The notes under the pieces were generated by a model. It saw only the letters and a program-made list of their open reading frames with translations. It did not search any database and was not told the DNA's origin. A stretch of 64,000 bases of DNA from NCBI GenBank assembly GCA_965208275.1, contig OZ242331.1, positions 4,960,001 to 5,024,000 on the forward strand, in the 5' to 3' direction. This document shows positions 18,381 to 26,895 of the stretch, piece after piece (the stretch's first letter is position 1; the number at the start of each line of letters is the position of its first letter). A program made the translations under genes and the position numbers. Source of the DNA: Bin5 sp022827195. Lineage in GTDB: Bacteria; Chloroflexota; Anaerolineae; Caldilineales; Caldilineaceae.

Positions 18381-21170
18381 ATGGCGAGACCGCAAACGAA
18401 GAGAAAGAAGCAGGTCGAGACGATCCGCCACAACGACGCCAGCCGCAAGAACCTGCCCAGCGCCGAGCACCAGCCCCTCATGCAACAGGAGGAGCAGTCC
18501 CCCCTCCAGGTCGCCTACCAGCGCCGCAACCGCGACCTGGACCCGCAACTCGTCTGGCGCGGCAAGGACCTGCAGGACTGGTCCGACCTCGTCGTCAACG
18601 CGCCGCCGCTCTACATTCAGGAGCGCGTCCACCCCAAGGTCCTCGTCAACGACCTCATGCGCCAGAGCGAGAGCGCGCGGCGCGCGCAGGAGGGACAGCC
18701 CGGCTTCGCCGACCTCTTCTCCGACTTCAACGGCCTCCCCTCCGAGGAGGCCAAGACCGAGTTCTACCACCACGACGCCAACTGGTCGAACCGCATGGTC
18801 CTCGGCGACAGCCTGCAGGTCATGGCCTCGCTCGCCGAGCGCGAGGGCCTGCGCGGCAAGGTCCAGTGCATCTACATCGACCCGCCCTACGGCATTAAGT
18901 TCAACTCCAACTTCCAGTGGTCCACCACCAGCCGCGATGTGCGCGACAGCAAGGCCGACCATATCACACGCGAGCCCGAGCAGGTCAAGGCCTTCCGCGA
19001 CACCTGGCGCGACGGCATCCACTCCTACCTGACTTATCTACGCGACCGGCTGACCGTTGCGCGGGACCTGCTTAACGAGAGCGGGTCAATATTCGTGCAG
19101 ATTGGCGATGAGAATGTTCATCGCGTGCGCGCGCTGATGGATGAGGTGTTTGGGGAGGAGAATTGCGTCGTAGTTCTAAAGTTCACAAAGACTACTGGGC
19201 TTGGTGGCAAATTCGTTGATGACACTTTCGATTATTTGCATTGGTACGCTAGAGATAAGTCCCGGTTGAAATTTCGTCGCTTATTTCGTGAGCGGAAACA
19301 AGGTGAGACTGGTGCACTCCAATTTAATCTCGCGTTGTCGCGTAAGGGAGTAGTCAGAAGAATTCATGCTCCTTCTGACCTGAAAGGGGATCGTCTGTTT
19401 GGTCATTTCAATCTGAAATCTCAAACTGGCAGCGAGTCTACGGTATTTGAGTTCGACATTGATGGTTTCAGGATAGAGGCGCCACGAAAGGGAGGGTGGA
19501 AGACGAACCCTAAAGGCATGCGTCGACTTCACAAGGCTGGACGGATAATCCGTTACGGCAAGACACCTGAATATATCCGATATTTCGACGACGCACCTTA
19601 TTTCCGCCTAGACGCCACTTGGCTTGATACAAGGATTAGTGGATTTGGTGATGAAAAGTTTTATGTAGTTCAGACCCTTCGAAAGGTAATTGAACGCTGC
19701 ATCCTAATGACTACCGACCCGGGCGACCTCGTGCTCGACCCCACCTGCGGCTCCGGCACCACCGCCTACGTCGCCGAGCAGTGGGGCCGCCGCTGGATCA
19801 CCATCGACACCTCCCGTGTCGCCCCTGCCTTGGCCCGCGCCCGCATCATGGGCGCACGCTACTCCTACTACCTGCTAGCCGACAGCCGCGAGGGCCAGGA
19901 GAAAGAGGCCGAGGTCGAACGCAAGACGCCTTCCGTAGCGCCCAGCTACGGCGACATCCGCCAGGGCTTCGTCTACCAGCGCGTCCCCCACATCACCCTG
20001 CGCGCCATCGCCAACAACACCGAGATCGACGTCATCTGGGAAGATTTCCAGGTGCAGTTGGAGCCATTGCGCGCGAGCCTGAACGCGGCCTTGGGCACCA
20101 GTTGGGAGGAGTGGGAGGTCCCGCGCGAGGCGGACGAAAACTGGCAGGACGAAGTCAGGGAACTGCACGCAGCCTGGTGGAAGCAGCGAATTGCCCGCCA
20201 GCAGGAGATCGACGCCTCCATCGCCGCTAAGGCCGACTACGAGTACCTCTACGACAAGCCGTACGAGGACAAGAACAAGGTGAGAGTCGCCGGCCCCTTC
20301 ACTGTCGAGAGTATCTCGCCCCACCGCACCCTCGCCGTCAACGAGAACGACGAGTTCATCGACACCGTCGGCGAAACGCCCGGCGGCTACGACTTCGCCG
20401 CAATCATCCTCGACAACCTGCGCACCGCCGGCGTGCAGCAGGCGCACAAAGAGGACCGCATCTCCTTTACCTACCTTGAGCCCTGTCCCGGCCATTTTGT
20501 CTGCGCTGAGGGCCGCTACTTCGAAGGCGGCGAGGAGACCGGCATCCAGCGCCGCGCCGCCATCTTCATCGGCCCCGAGTTCGGCACCGTCTCCCGCCCC
20601 GACCTCGTCGCGGCCGCGCGCGAGGCCGCCGACGGCGCCTTCGACGTGCTGATCGCCTGCGCCTTCAACTACGAAGCCCACACCACCGAGTTCGAGCGCC
20701 TCGGCAAGATTCCCGTGCTCAAAGCCCGCATGAACGCCGACCTCCACATGGCCGCCGACCTGGCAAACACCGGCAAGGGCAACCTCTTCGTCATCTTCGG
20801 CGAACCCGATGTCGAACTCCTGAAAATCGAAAACGACCAGGTCCAGGTGCGAGTCAACGGCGTCGACGTCTTCCACCCCAACACCGGCGAAGTCCGCAGC
20901 GACGGCCCCGACGGTATCGCCTGCTGGTTCGTCGACACCGACTACAACGAAGAAAACTTCTTCGTGCGCCACGCCTACTTCCTCGGCGCCGGCGACCCCT
21001 ACAAGTCGCTCAAGACCACCCTCAAGGCCGAGATCGACGCCGAGGCCTGGGAAACCCTGCGCAGCGACACCTCCCGCCCCTTCCCCAAACCCAGCTCCGG
21101 CCGCATCGCCGTCAAAGTCATCAACCACCTCGGCGACGAAGTCATGAAAATCTTCCGCGTGGACAACTAG
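18381..21170 (+). CDS. mod: type III-like DNA methyltransferase Mod subunit
   Basis: A 929-residue N6-adenine or N4-cytosine methyltransferase of the beta class. Motif IV DPPYGIKFNSNF lies near residue 165, before motif I LDPTCGSGTTAYVAEQWG near 452. The region between them should contain the target-recognition domain. The long C-terminal half (after residue about 520) is the family-specific domain that binds Res. From about 19085 to 19710 the gene is strikingly AT-rich: 23 G+C in the 60 bases at 19201-19260 against 38 in 18841-18900, by hand count. That pattern fits a swapped recognition domain. Confidence 0.88.
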   Translation: MARPQTKRKKQVETIRHNDASRKNLPSAEHQPLMQQEEQSPLQVAYQRRNRDLDPQLVWRGKDLQDWSDLVVNAPPLYIQERVHPKVLVNDLMRQSESARRAQEGQPGFADLFSDFNGLPSEEAKTEFYHHDANWSNRMVLGDSLQVMASLAEREGLRGKVQCIYIDPPYGIKFNSNFQWSTTSRDVRDSKADHITREPEQVKAFRDTWRDGIHSYLTYLRDRLTVARDLLNESGSIFVQIGDENVHRVRALMDEVFGEENCVVVLKFTKTTGLGGKFVDDTFDYLHWYARDKSRLKFRRLFRERKQGETGALQFNLALSRKGVVRRIHAPSDLKGDRLFGHFNLKSQTGSESTVFEFDIDGFRIEAPRKGGWKTNPKGMRRLHKAGRIIRYGKTPEYIRYFDDAPYFRLDATWLDTRISGFGDEKFYVVQTLRKVIERCILMTTDPGDLVLDPTCGSGTTAYVAEQWGRRWITIDTSRVAPALARARIMGARYSYYLLADSREGQEKEAEVERKTPSVAPSYGDIRQGFVYQRVPHITLRAIANNTEIDVIWEDFQVQLEPLRASLNAALGTSWEEWEVPREADENWQDEVRELHAAWWKQRIARQQEIDASIAAKADYEYLYDKPYEDKNKVRVAGPFTVESISPHRTLAVNENDEFIDTVGETPGGYDFAAIILDNLRTAGVQQAHKEDRISFTYLEPCPGHFVCAEGRYFEGGEETGIQRRAAIFIGPEFGTVSRPDLVAAAREAADGAFDVLIACAFNYEAHTTEFERLGKIPVLKARMNADLHMAADLANTGKGNLFVIFGEPDVELLKIENDQVQVRVNGVDVFHPNTGEVRSDGPDGIACWFVDTDYNEENFFVRHAYFLGAGDPYKSLKTTLKAEIDAEAWETLRSDTSRPFPKPSSGRIAVKVINHLGDEVMKIFRVDN

Positions 21171-21355
21171 AGGTCGTTGACTCAAATCCAATGACAGATC
21201 ACCAAAATGCGGCATCTACAGTTGCCCGCGTCCAGTCCCATCCTTGGTTCGCCCGATTCCCGGCGCCAAGACCTCCCCGCGAGCCCGTGACGTCAATCAT
21301 AGTCATCACAAAAATCAGGCGAACTGCAGTTCAGACAACTGTCTACGAGCCTTAA

Positions 21356-21418
21356 CCACCGACCACTGGCCACCGACCACTGGCCACTAACCACTGGCCA
21401 CTATCCACTATCCACCGC
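21356..21418. repeat. heptanucleotide tandem array 4 (longest, nine units)
   Basis: Nine consecutive 7-base units CCACTNN or CCACCNN with no indels. The array ends 4 bases before the ATG of the RelE-helicase fusion at 21423, so it occupies that gene's leader and leaves no room for an ordinary Shine-Dalgarno sequence. Confidence 0.9.
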
Positions 21419-21422
21419 AGTA

Positions 21423-23504
21423 ATGCTTTTCCGCATCGCTGACACCTTCACAGACAGCCTCTCAAGGCTGAGCGGCGACGAACAGAAAGCGGTCAAGACC
21501 ACGGTCTTTGATCTGCAGACCGAGCCCTCGCGTCCAGGCCTGCAATTCCACCGGCTCGACCGCGCCCGCGATCGAAACTTCTGGTCCGTGCGCGTCAGCT
21601 CCGACATCCGCATCATCGTCCACCGCACGCAGAACAGCCTGCTGCTCTGCTACGTCAACCACCACGACCCCGCCTACCGCTGGGCCCAGCGCCGCCGGCT
21701 GGAGACCCATCCCACCACCCGCGCCGCGCAACTGATCGAGGTGCGCGAGACGGTCAAAGAGATTGAGGTCCCGGTCTATGTACAGGTGGAGCAGGAAGTG
21801 CCGGCCCGTCCACCGCCCCTGGCCGCTATCGCTGACGAAGAACTCCTCGGTTACGGCGTGCCCGTCGAGTGGCTGCACGACGTGCGTAACGCCGGCGAAG
21901 ACGCCCTGCTCGAACTCGTCGAGCGCCTGCCCGAAGAGGCGGCCGAAGCCCTCCTCGAATTGGCGACCGGGGGCAGGCCGCGCCTGCCGGAGCCGGTCGA
22001 ACCGGACACCGACCCGTTCGAACATCCCGACGCCCAGCGCCGCTTCCGCGTCATGCAGGATGTCGACGAGCTGCAACGCGCCCTCGACTTCCCCTGGGAG
22101 AAATGGGCCGTCTTTCTCCACCCCGCCCAGCGCGCAATGGTCGAACGGAGCTACAACGGCCCCGCCCGCGTCTCCGGCTCGGCCGGCACCGGCAAGACCA
22201 TCGTCGCCCTCCACCGCGCCGTCCACCTGGCCCGCTCGCATCCCACCTCCCGTGTCCTCCTGGCCACATTTTCCGAGACCCTGGCCAACTCGCTGCAGGC
22301 CAAGCTGAGCATCCTGATCGGATCGGAGCCGCGCCTGCCCGAGCGCATCGAGGTCTACGCGCTCCAGGTCCTCGGCGAGCGGCTCTACCGCCTGAACCTG
22401 GGAACGCCCGAGTTCGCCTCACTACAGGAGATCGACCGCCATATCCGCGCAGCGGCCGAGGAGCTCGCGACCGATGGCGTCGCGCCCGCTTTCATGCGCA
22501 CCGAATGGCAGCGCGTCGTCGACGCCTGGCAGCTGACGACCTGGGAGGCCTACCGCGACGTGCCCCGCCTCGGCCGCCGCCGCAGCCTGCCCGAGGCCCG
22601 CAGACGCCTGCTCTGGAACGTCTTCGAAAAGGTCCGCGCCGGCCTCGCCGCAGCCGGCCTGATCACCCACGCGCAGATGTACAGCCAGCTGGCCGACAGA
22701 TTTGCCGCGTCGCCGCGGCCGCCCTTCGACCATGTCATCGTCGACGAGTGCCAGGACGTCGGCGTCTCCCAGCTGCGATTCCTGGCCGCCCTCGGCGCCG
22801 GCAGGCCCAACGGGCTCTTCTTCACCGGCGACCTCGGCCAGCGTATCTTCCAGCAGCCATTCTCCTGGCTGGCGCTCGGTGTCGATATCCGCGGGCGCGC
22901 CCGCACCCTCAAAGTCAACTACCGCACCTCCCACCAGATCAGACGCCGCGCCGACCTCCTCCTCGGCCCCGAGATCGCCGACGTCGACGGCAACAACGAG
23001 CAGCGCACCGGCACCGTATCGGTCTTCAACGGCACAGAGCCGGAAATAGTCGTCTGCGACACCACCGAAGACGAGATCGAGACCGTCGCCGTCTGGCTGC
23101 AGGGCCTGATCGACCAGGGGTTGGCGCCCGACAACATCAGCGTCTTCGTCCGTTCACCCCAACAGATCGGGCGCGCAACCGCGGCCGTCGCAAAGGCCGG
23201 ACTGGCTTTCACAGTCCTCGATGACCAGATGCAGGGGTCCCATGGCAGCGTGTCGGTGAGCACCATGCACCTGGCGAAAGGCCTGGAGTTTCGCGCCGTC
23301 GCCGCAATGGCCTGCGACGACGAAACTGTGCCCCTGCAGGAACGAATCGAGTCGATCAGCGACCCCGCCGATCTCGAGGACGTCTACAACACCGAACGCC
23401 ACCTGCTCTACGTCGCCTGCACCCGGGCGCGCGACCACCTGCTGGTCTCAGGCGTCGACCCCGCCTCCGAATTCCTCGACGACCTACAACTAATGGACCA
23501 TTGA
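21423..23504 (+). CDS. RelE-like domain fused to UvrD/Rep-type SF1 helicase
   Basis: A 693-residue fusion. Residues 1 to about 95 read as a RelE/ParE-type mRNA-interferase fold (KAVKTTVFDLQTEP, FHRLDRARDRNFWSVRVS, DIRIIVHR). The rest is an SF1A helicase: Walker A GSAGTGKTIVALHRA near 251, motif II VDECQDVGVSQL near 440, motif V-like STMHLAKGLEF near 612, and motif VI LLYVACTRARDHLL near 660. The helicase core is shorter than UvrD. The architecture recurs in bacteria, but its function is not established as far as I know. Its place after the Res/Mod operon suggests defence or mobile-DNA control. Confidence 0.8.
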   Translation: MLFRIADTFTDSLSRLSGDEQKAVKTTVFDLQTEPSRPGLQFHRLDRARDRNFWSVRVSSDIRIIVHRTQNSLLLCYVNHHDPAYRWAQRRRLETHPTTRAAQLIEVRETVKEIEVPVYVQVEQEVPARPPPLAAIADEELLGYGVPVEWLHDVRNAGEDALLELVERLPEEAAEALLELATGGRPRLPEPVEPDTDPFEHPDAQRRFRVMQDVDELQRALDFPWEKWAVFLHPAQRAMVERSYNGPARVSGSAGTGKTIVALHRAVHLARSHPTSRVLLATFSETLANSLQAKLSILIGSEPRLPERIEVYALQVLGERLYRLNLGTPEFASLQEIDRHIRAAAEELATDGVAPAFMRTEWQRVVDAWQLTTWEAYRDVPRLGRRRSLPEARRRLLWNVFEKVRAGLAAAGLITHAQMYSQLADRFAASPRPPFDHVIVDECQDVGVSQLRFLAALGAGRPNGLFFTGDLGQRIFQQPFSWLALGVDIRGRARTLKVNYRTSHQIRRRADLLLGPEIADVDGNNEQRTGTVSVFNGTEPEIVVCDTTEDEIETVAVWLQGLIDQGLAPDNISVFVRSPQQIGRATAAVAKAGLAFTVLDDQMQGSHGSVSVSTMHLAKGLEFRAVAAMACDDETVPLQERIESISDPADLEDVYNTERHLLYVACTRARDHLLVSGVDPASEFLDDLQLMDH

Positions 23505-23575
23505 GCGGTGCCTCGTCTGGAAAAGAAGCGAAACTCCGCTGGACATGCCAAAAGGCCATGAGGGGTTCAAAGGCC

Positions 23576-24700
23576 ATGACCGAACACGAACGACTTTTCG
23601 TACTGTACCAAAAGGCTGGTCCGTTTCTCTACGCCTATGTACATATTGTGCGCGGCAGTTTAGAAGACCAGGAGTCGAGTTTTCCCTTCATCGTTTCCAA
23701 ACACGTCAACGATCAAGAGGTTGTCTATGGTACTGTTGCAAATCTGATGCTCAAGGTCGCCCGACTGATTTTCGATTTTGAAGAGTGGCATCAAGATTTG
23801 CAGGGATCACTTTCCGATGAAGTCGGGACAGCCATCACGACTGTTAACGAAGGAACAACAACAGTTTTTGAGTTACCCGAATCGGAGCAGACGGAACTAT
23901 TTTTTCAGCGGCTTGAGCAGAAGATTGAAGAAACCGTGATTCTGACCTCGCTACATGTGCGAACCATGCTGGAGATTTTCAGCGGCAATCGAAACGTTCC
24001 AATTGGGCTCTATGATTATGAGGATAACAGGATCGGGGACGTGCCACTGATGGAATTGGCAAACCTGCTGATGCATCACCGCTACCTAGTCGTCAAGGAC
24101 TATTGTGTGCACAACATCTTTTCGGATAAGAAACAACTGCCTTCGACACGACTGCTTGGATCAAAAATCAGAGTCCACGAGCTATTCGATACCATCAAGA
24201 ACGTGCTCAATGAAATCAAGATAAGTGACTTTACTGGTGTCGTGCGCTCCAGATTGAAACGACTGTCGGTCAACTCTGAAGCGAGAGATATCGTCTTCTT
24301 GATTCAGAACATTCGATCAATCACCTACATCGTCCAAGAACGGTTTGAAGACAGTAGTTTTTTCGAGGTTAGGGAGTTGTTCCTTCGCGACATTCACAGG
24401 CGACATATCACCAGCCTTCCCACTGCGGGCAATCTTGGTCCGGTTAGCGACAGCTATTCCCTACGTCTTGGAAGGCCCGAGTTTAAGATCGATGATGATC
24501 TCTCGGCGAGAAAGATAGTTATGCACATAAAGGTCAATGGGGAAAACGAAGAGCTAAAGTTTGGCTACGAGGAGTTCTTCGATGCGTTGACGAGAGCCTG
24601 TGGAGACGAATCGCTATTGTCACCGGAGCAATTGAGGACAGGCTTGTACAGATATCCGACCAGCTTTCGGAAGCAACACGCATTAGGAAGGCGCCTATAG
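23576..24700 (+). CDS. uncharacterised protein in the defence island
   Basis: A 374-residue soluble protein with no motif I recognise. It is rich in charged residues with long predicted helices (LFFQRLEQKIEETVILTSLH, MELANLLMHHRYLVVKDY) and a beta-rich C-terminus containing KIVMHIKVNGENEELKFGYE. The start is uncertain: ATG 23576 is preferred (AGGGG about 11 bases upstream), and ATG 23558 is also possible. The frame stays open to the helicase stop. Base composition is clearly more AT-rich than the helicase before it, indicating separate acquisition. Confidence 0.6.
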   Translation: MTEHERLFVLYQKAGPFLYAYVHIVRGSLEDQESSFPFIVSKHVNDQEVVYGTVANLMLKVARLIFDFEEWHQDLQGSLSDEVGTAITTVNEGTTTVFELPESEQTELFFQRLEQKIEETVILTSLHVRTMLEIFSGNRNVPIGLYDYEDNRIGDVPLMELANLLMHHRYLVVKDYCVHNIFSDKKQLPSTRLLGSKIRVHELFDTIKNVLNEIKISDFTGVVRSRLKRLSVNSEARDIVFLIQNIRSITYIVQERFEDSSFFEVRELFLRDIHRRHITSLPTAGNLGPVSDSYSLRLGRPEFKIDDDLSARKIVMHIKVNGENEELKFGYEEFFDALTRACGDESLLSPEQLRTGLYRYPTSFRKQHALGRRL

Positions 24701-24778
24701 TGTGAGCGCGATAGCCGCTACTTGGCTTCGACGACAAGCCAGGCAAAATGAGAACATACTGGACTACGATGATTCAGT

Positions 24779-25123
24779 CTAATGACCGCCTCGGAGGTTC
24801 TTCAGCGTTCGGGTTGTAAGTGAATTGCGTACCTTACGTTCTTGTCGATGAACTCCACTCTTCCCTCCAGGGCGACTGCGATTACTTCGACCGTTCTGAC
24901 GGAAGGAAAGTAGTGCTCTGACCCTATACCTCCGTATTGGAATTTCGTTGCAATTCCTTCGCAGAAAGACACCGCAGCACACCAGAGAGTTCAGCACTTG
25001 ACCTAAGTTCCCTCTTTCGGCTTAGAAAGTCAATTCTGGCTGCTTCGATCTCCCGCGACATACTGCTCGCGCACCAGCGAAATAATCCAGGATGTCGTAG
25101 TGAGTCGCCGCGCGGCCCAAGTT
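24779..25123 (-). pseudogene. decayed coding remnant truncated by the IS element
   Basis: The 433-base gap before the IS has no intact gene, but the minus strand reads like protein in pieces. One frame gives SREIEAARIDFLSRKRELRS and continues to SAKELQ. A second frame gives ATKFQYGGIGSEHYFPSVRT, then VEVIAVALEGRVEFIDKNV, and a stop near 24808. A frameshift near 24955 would join them. The IS sits at the upstream end of this remnant. No family is recognised. Confidence 0.35.
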
Positions 25124-25133
25124 CCCCTCGCCG
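25124..25133. repeat. 10-bp target-site duplication, left copy
   Basis: CCCCTCGCCG directly abuts the left inverted repeat of the IS and recurs exactly at 26387-26396 next to the right inverted repeat. Ten bases fits the 8-10 bp duplications of the ISAs1 family and shows a recent, unrearranged insertion. Confidence 0.92.
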
Positions 25134-26386
25134 CAGGGCAATTGCATCTTAATTGGGTTGAGGAACAGGTCAGATGACGAAGTAAGAGCGATCTGATAGT
25201 ATGGAGAGTCCTTTCAGTCGACAAGGAGGGACTCATGGCGGAAGTTAAGGGCAGTTCTTTGGTTGAGCATTTTGCGGGATTGGAAGATCCACGTATTGAA
25301 CGCACAAAGATTCACCAGTTGGGGGATATCATCGTGATTGTGATCTGTGCGGTCATATGCGGAGCGGACAACTGGGTCGAGATTGAGGAATTCGGACATG
25401 CCAAGCAGGATTGGCTGGAGAAGCTTTTGGGCATGTCGAATGGAATTCCATCGCATGACACCTTTGGCCGCGTCTTTGCCAGACTGGATGCAGTCCAATT
25501 TGAGGCCTGTTTTACGAGTTGGGTGCAGCATTTGCATGAGTTGACCGCGGGTCAGTTGGTGGCAATTGATGGCAAAACGGTGCGTCGTTCGCATGATCGG
25601 AGGCGGAAGAAGGAGCCTTTGCACCTGGTCAGTGCCTGGGCATCGGCGAGTCGGCTCGTGCTGGCGCAGACAGAGGTGGCTGCAGGGACCAACGAGATCA
25701 CGGCCATCCCTGAACTCTTACAGCTGTTAGAACTCTCTGGCTGCATCGTGTCTATCGATGCCATCGGCTGTCAGAAAGCGATTGCACAACAGATCACAGA
25801 GAGCGACGCTGACTACGTTCTGGCTCTCAAACAGAATCAGCCGCAGTTGTATGAAGCTGTCGAGACAATGTTCAGGCTGGAGAGGCAAAACGGATTTGCC
25901 GATCTCCCCCTCGACAGCTGCCAGACGGTTGAAAAAGACCATGGTCGCATCGAAACCCGACGCTGTTGGGTTACCTCTGACCCCGAATTCCTCGCCTACA
26001 TGGACCCTGACCAGGAATGGGCACAACTCCAAAGCCTGGTCATGGTCGAAGCGAAACGGCAACTGCCCGACCACACCTCGCTGGAAACTCGCTACTTCAT
26101 CTCCAGCTTGCCTGCCGATGCCAAACTGCTTCTGGCTGCCACCCGCAGACACTGGAGCATCGAAAACTCGGTCCACTGGGTCTTGGATGTCGCCTTTCGC
26201 GAGGACGACAGCCGCATCCGCCAAGGCAATGCACAGCATAACCTGGCAATCTTGCGCCGTTTGGCGCTCAACCTCTTACGCAATGAGAAAAGCGCCAAAG
26301 TTGGCATTGCGGCCAAACGCAAACGCGCCGGATGGAAAACTGACTACCTCCTAAAGGTCCTCTCACAATAAGATGCGATTGCCCTG
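25134..26386 (+). mobile_element. ISAs1-family insertion sequence, complete (1253 bp)
   Basis: A complete element bounded by imperfect terminal inverted repeats of about 21 bases, starting CAGGGCAATTGCATCTTA at the left end. The right end read inward is the same with C in place of T at the tenth base. One transposase gene fills the element. The identical 10-bp flanks (25124-25133 and 26387-26396) define the exact ends. The insertion lies 10 bases, the width of the duplication, plus a further 9 from the -35 box of the downstream higBA promoter. Confidence 0.93.
25235..26371 (+). CDS. ISAs1-family DDE transposase
   Basis: A 378-residue DDE transposase (DDE_Tnp_ISAS1-type, IS4-like). The N-terminal domain carries HFAGLEDPRIERTKIHQLGD and the family pattern GIPSHDTFGRVFARL. 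Catalytic residues are probably the Asp in VAIDGKTVRRS, the Asp in CIVSIDAIGCQ, and the Glu in the YREK-like C-terminal region (HWSIENSVHWVLDVAFREDD). The frame is intact and full length, so the enzyme may be active. The stop codon overlaps the right inverted repeat. Confidence 0.93.
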   Translation: MAEVKGSSLVEHFAGLEDPRIERTKIHQLGDIIVIVICAVICGADNWVEIEEFGHAKQDWLEKLLGMSNGIPSHDTFGRVFARLDAVQFEACFTSWVQHLHELTAGQLVAIDGKTVRRSHDRRRKKEPLHLVSAWASASRLVLAQTEVAAGTNEITAIPELLQLLELSGCIVSIDAIGCQKAIAQQITESDADYVLALKQNQPQLYEAVETMFRLERQNGFADLPLDSCQTVEKDHGRIETRRCWVTSDPEFLAYMDPDQEWAQLQSLVMVEAKRQLPDHTSLETRYFISSLPADAKLLLAATRRHWSIENSVHWVLDVAFREDDSRIRQGNAQHNLAILRRLALNLLRNEKSAKVGIAAKRKRAGWKTDYLLKVLSQ

Positions 26387-26396
26387 CCCCTCGCCG
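26387..26396. repeat. 10-bp target-site duplication, right copy
   Basis: Exact copy of the CCCCTCGCCG sequence at 25124-25133, immediately outside the right inverted repeat. Confidence 0.92.
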
Positions 26397-26405
26397 CCGG
26401 GCTAC

Positions 26406-26442
26406 TTGACACGTGTCGCAAAATATGTTACCATTTGGGTAA
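26406..26442 (+). promoter_or_regulatory. higBA promoter and probable HigA operator
   Basis: TTGACA at 26406-26411 and TACCAT at 26429-26434, spaced by 17 bases, form a good sigma-70-type promoter. The inverted repeat TTACC-5-GGTAA (26428-26442) overlaps the -10 box, the position expected for an autorepressor site bound by the helix-turn-helix antitoxin. A second small palindrome, ACACGTGT, lies at 26410-26417 by the -35 box. Confidence 0.6.
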
Positions 26443-26472
26443 TGAAAAGAATCGAGTTTTGCTTGAGGCCTC

Positions 26473-26808
26473 GTGGAGATTTCGTTCAGAACGCGAAAGC
26501 TGCAGAAGGAGTTCAGTTCAGGCACTACGCTCAAGAGGAAGTACGGGGACCGAATGGCCCTGACGATCATGGCGCGCATTGGTGTCCTCAAAAATGCCGG
26601 TTTGTTGCAAAGGGTGCCGGCATCGCCTCCAGAACGGAGGCATCAGCTCAAGGGCCGTCGCGATGAGCAGTTTGCCGTTGACCTCGTTCACCCTTACAGG
26701 CTGGTCTTCGAGCCGGACCACAGCAAGCTTCCTCGCAGCGAGGATGGAGGCATCGATCTCGAACGAGTGACGGCAAAAAGGATTTTGGAGGTGGTCGACT
26801 ATCACTGA
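26473..26808 (+). CDS. higB: HigB-type (RelE/ParE superfamily) toxin
   Basis: A 111-residue toxin of the plasmid-maintenance killer family, a ribosome-dependent mRNase fold. Recognisable parts are MEISFRTRKLQKEFSSGTTL at the N-terminus, KYGDRMALTIMARIGVLKNA, QFAVDLVHPYRLVFEPDH and the C-terminal VTAKRILEVVDYH. The start is GTG at 26473 with TTGAGG a few bases upstream. Another ATG at 26442 belongs to a different frame. The gene precedes its antitoxin by 87 bases, the reversed order typical of higBA. Confidence 0.88.
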   Translation: MEISFRTRKLQKEFSSGTTLKRKYGDRMALTIMARIGVLKNAGLLQRVPASPPERRHQLKGRRDEQFAVDLVHPYRLVFEPDHSKLPRSEDGGIDLERVTAKRILEVVDYH

Positions 26809-26895
26809 GTGACAAGGGCAGGGAGCGTAGAGCACAGCCAACGGCAGTAACTGCTTGGGAAGCCGTGGCCGGCTCTACTGTAAGGAGGGGAACGC

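Noticed and set aside
19875..21215. 446-residue open frame antisense to mod
   Set aside because: Same kind of antisense artefact, with no motifs and heavy Val/Gly/Asp bias.
24779..24997. 72-residue minus-strand open frame as an intact gene
   Set aside because: The protein-like text in this gap lies in two other frames, so this one is taken as a shadow of a decayed gene.
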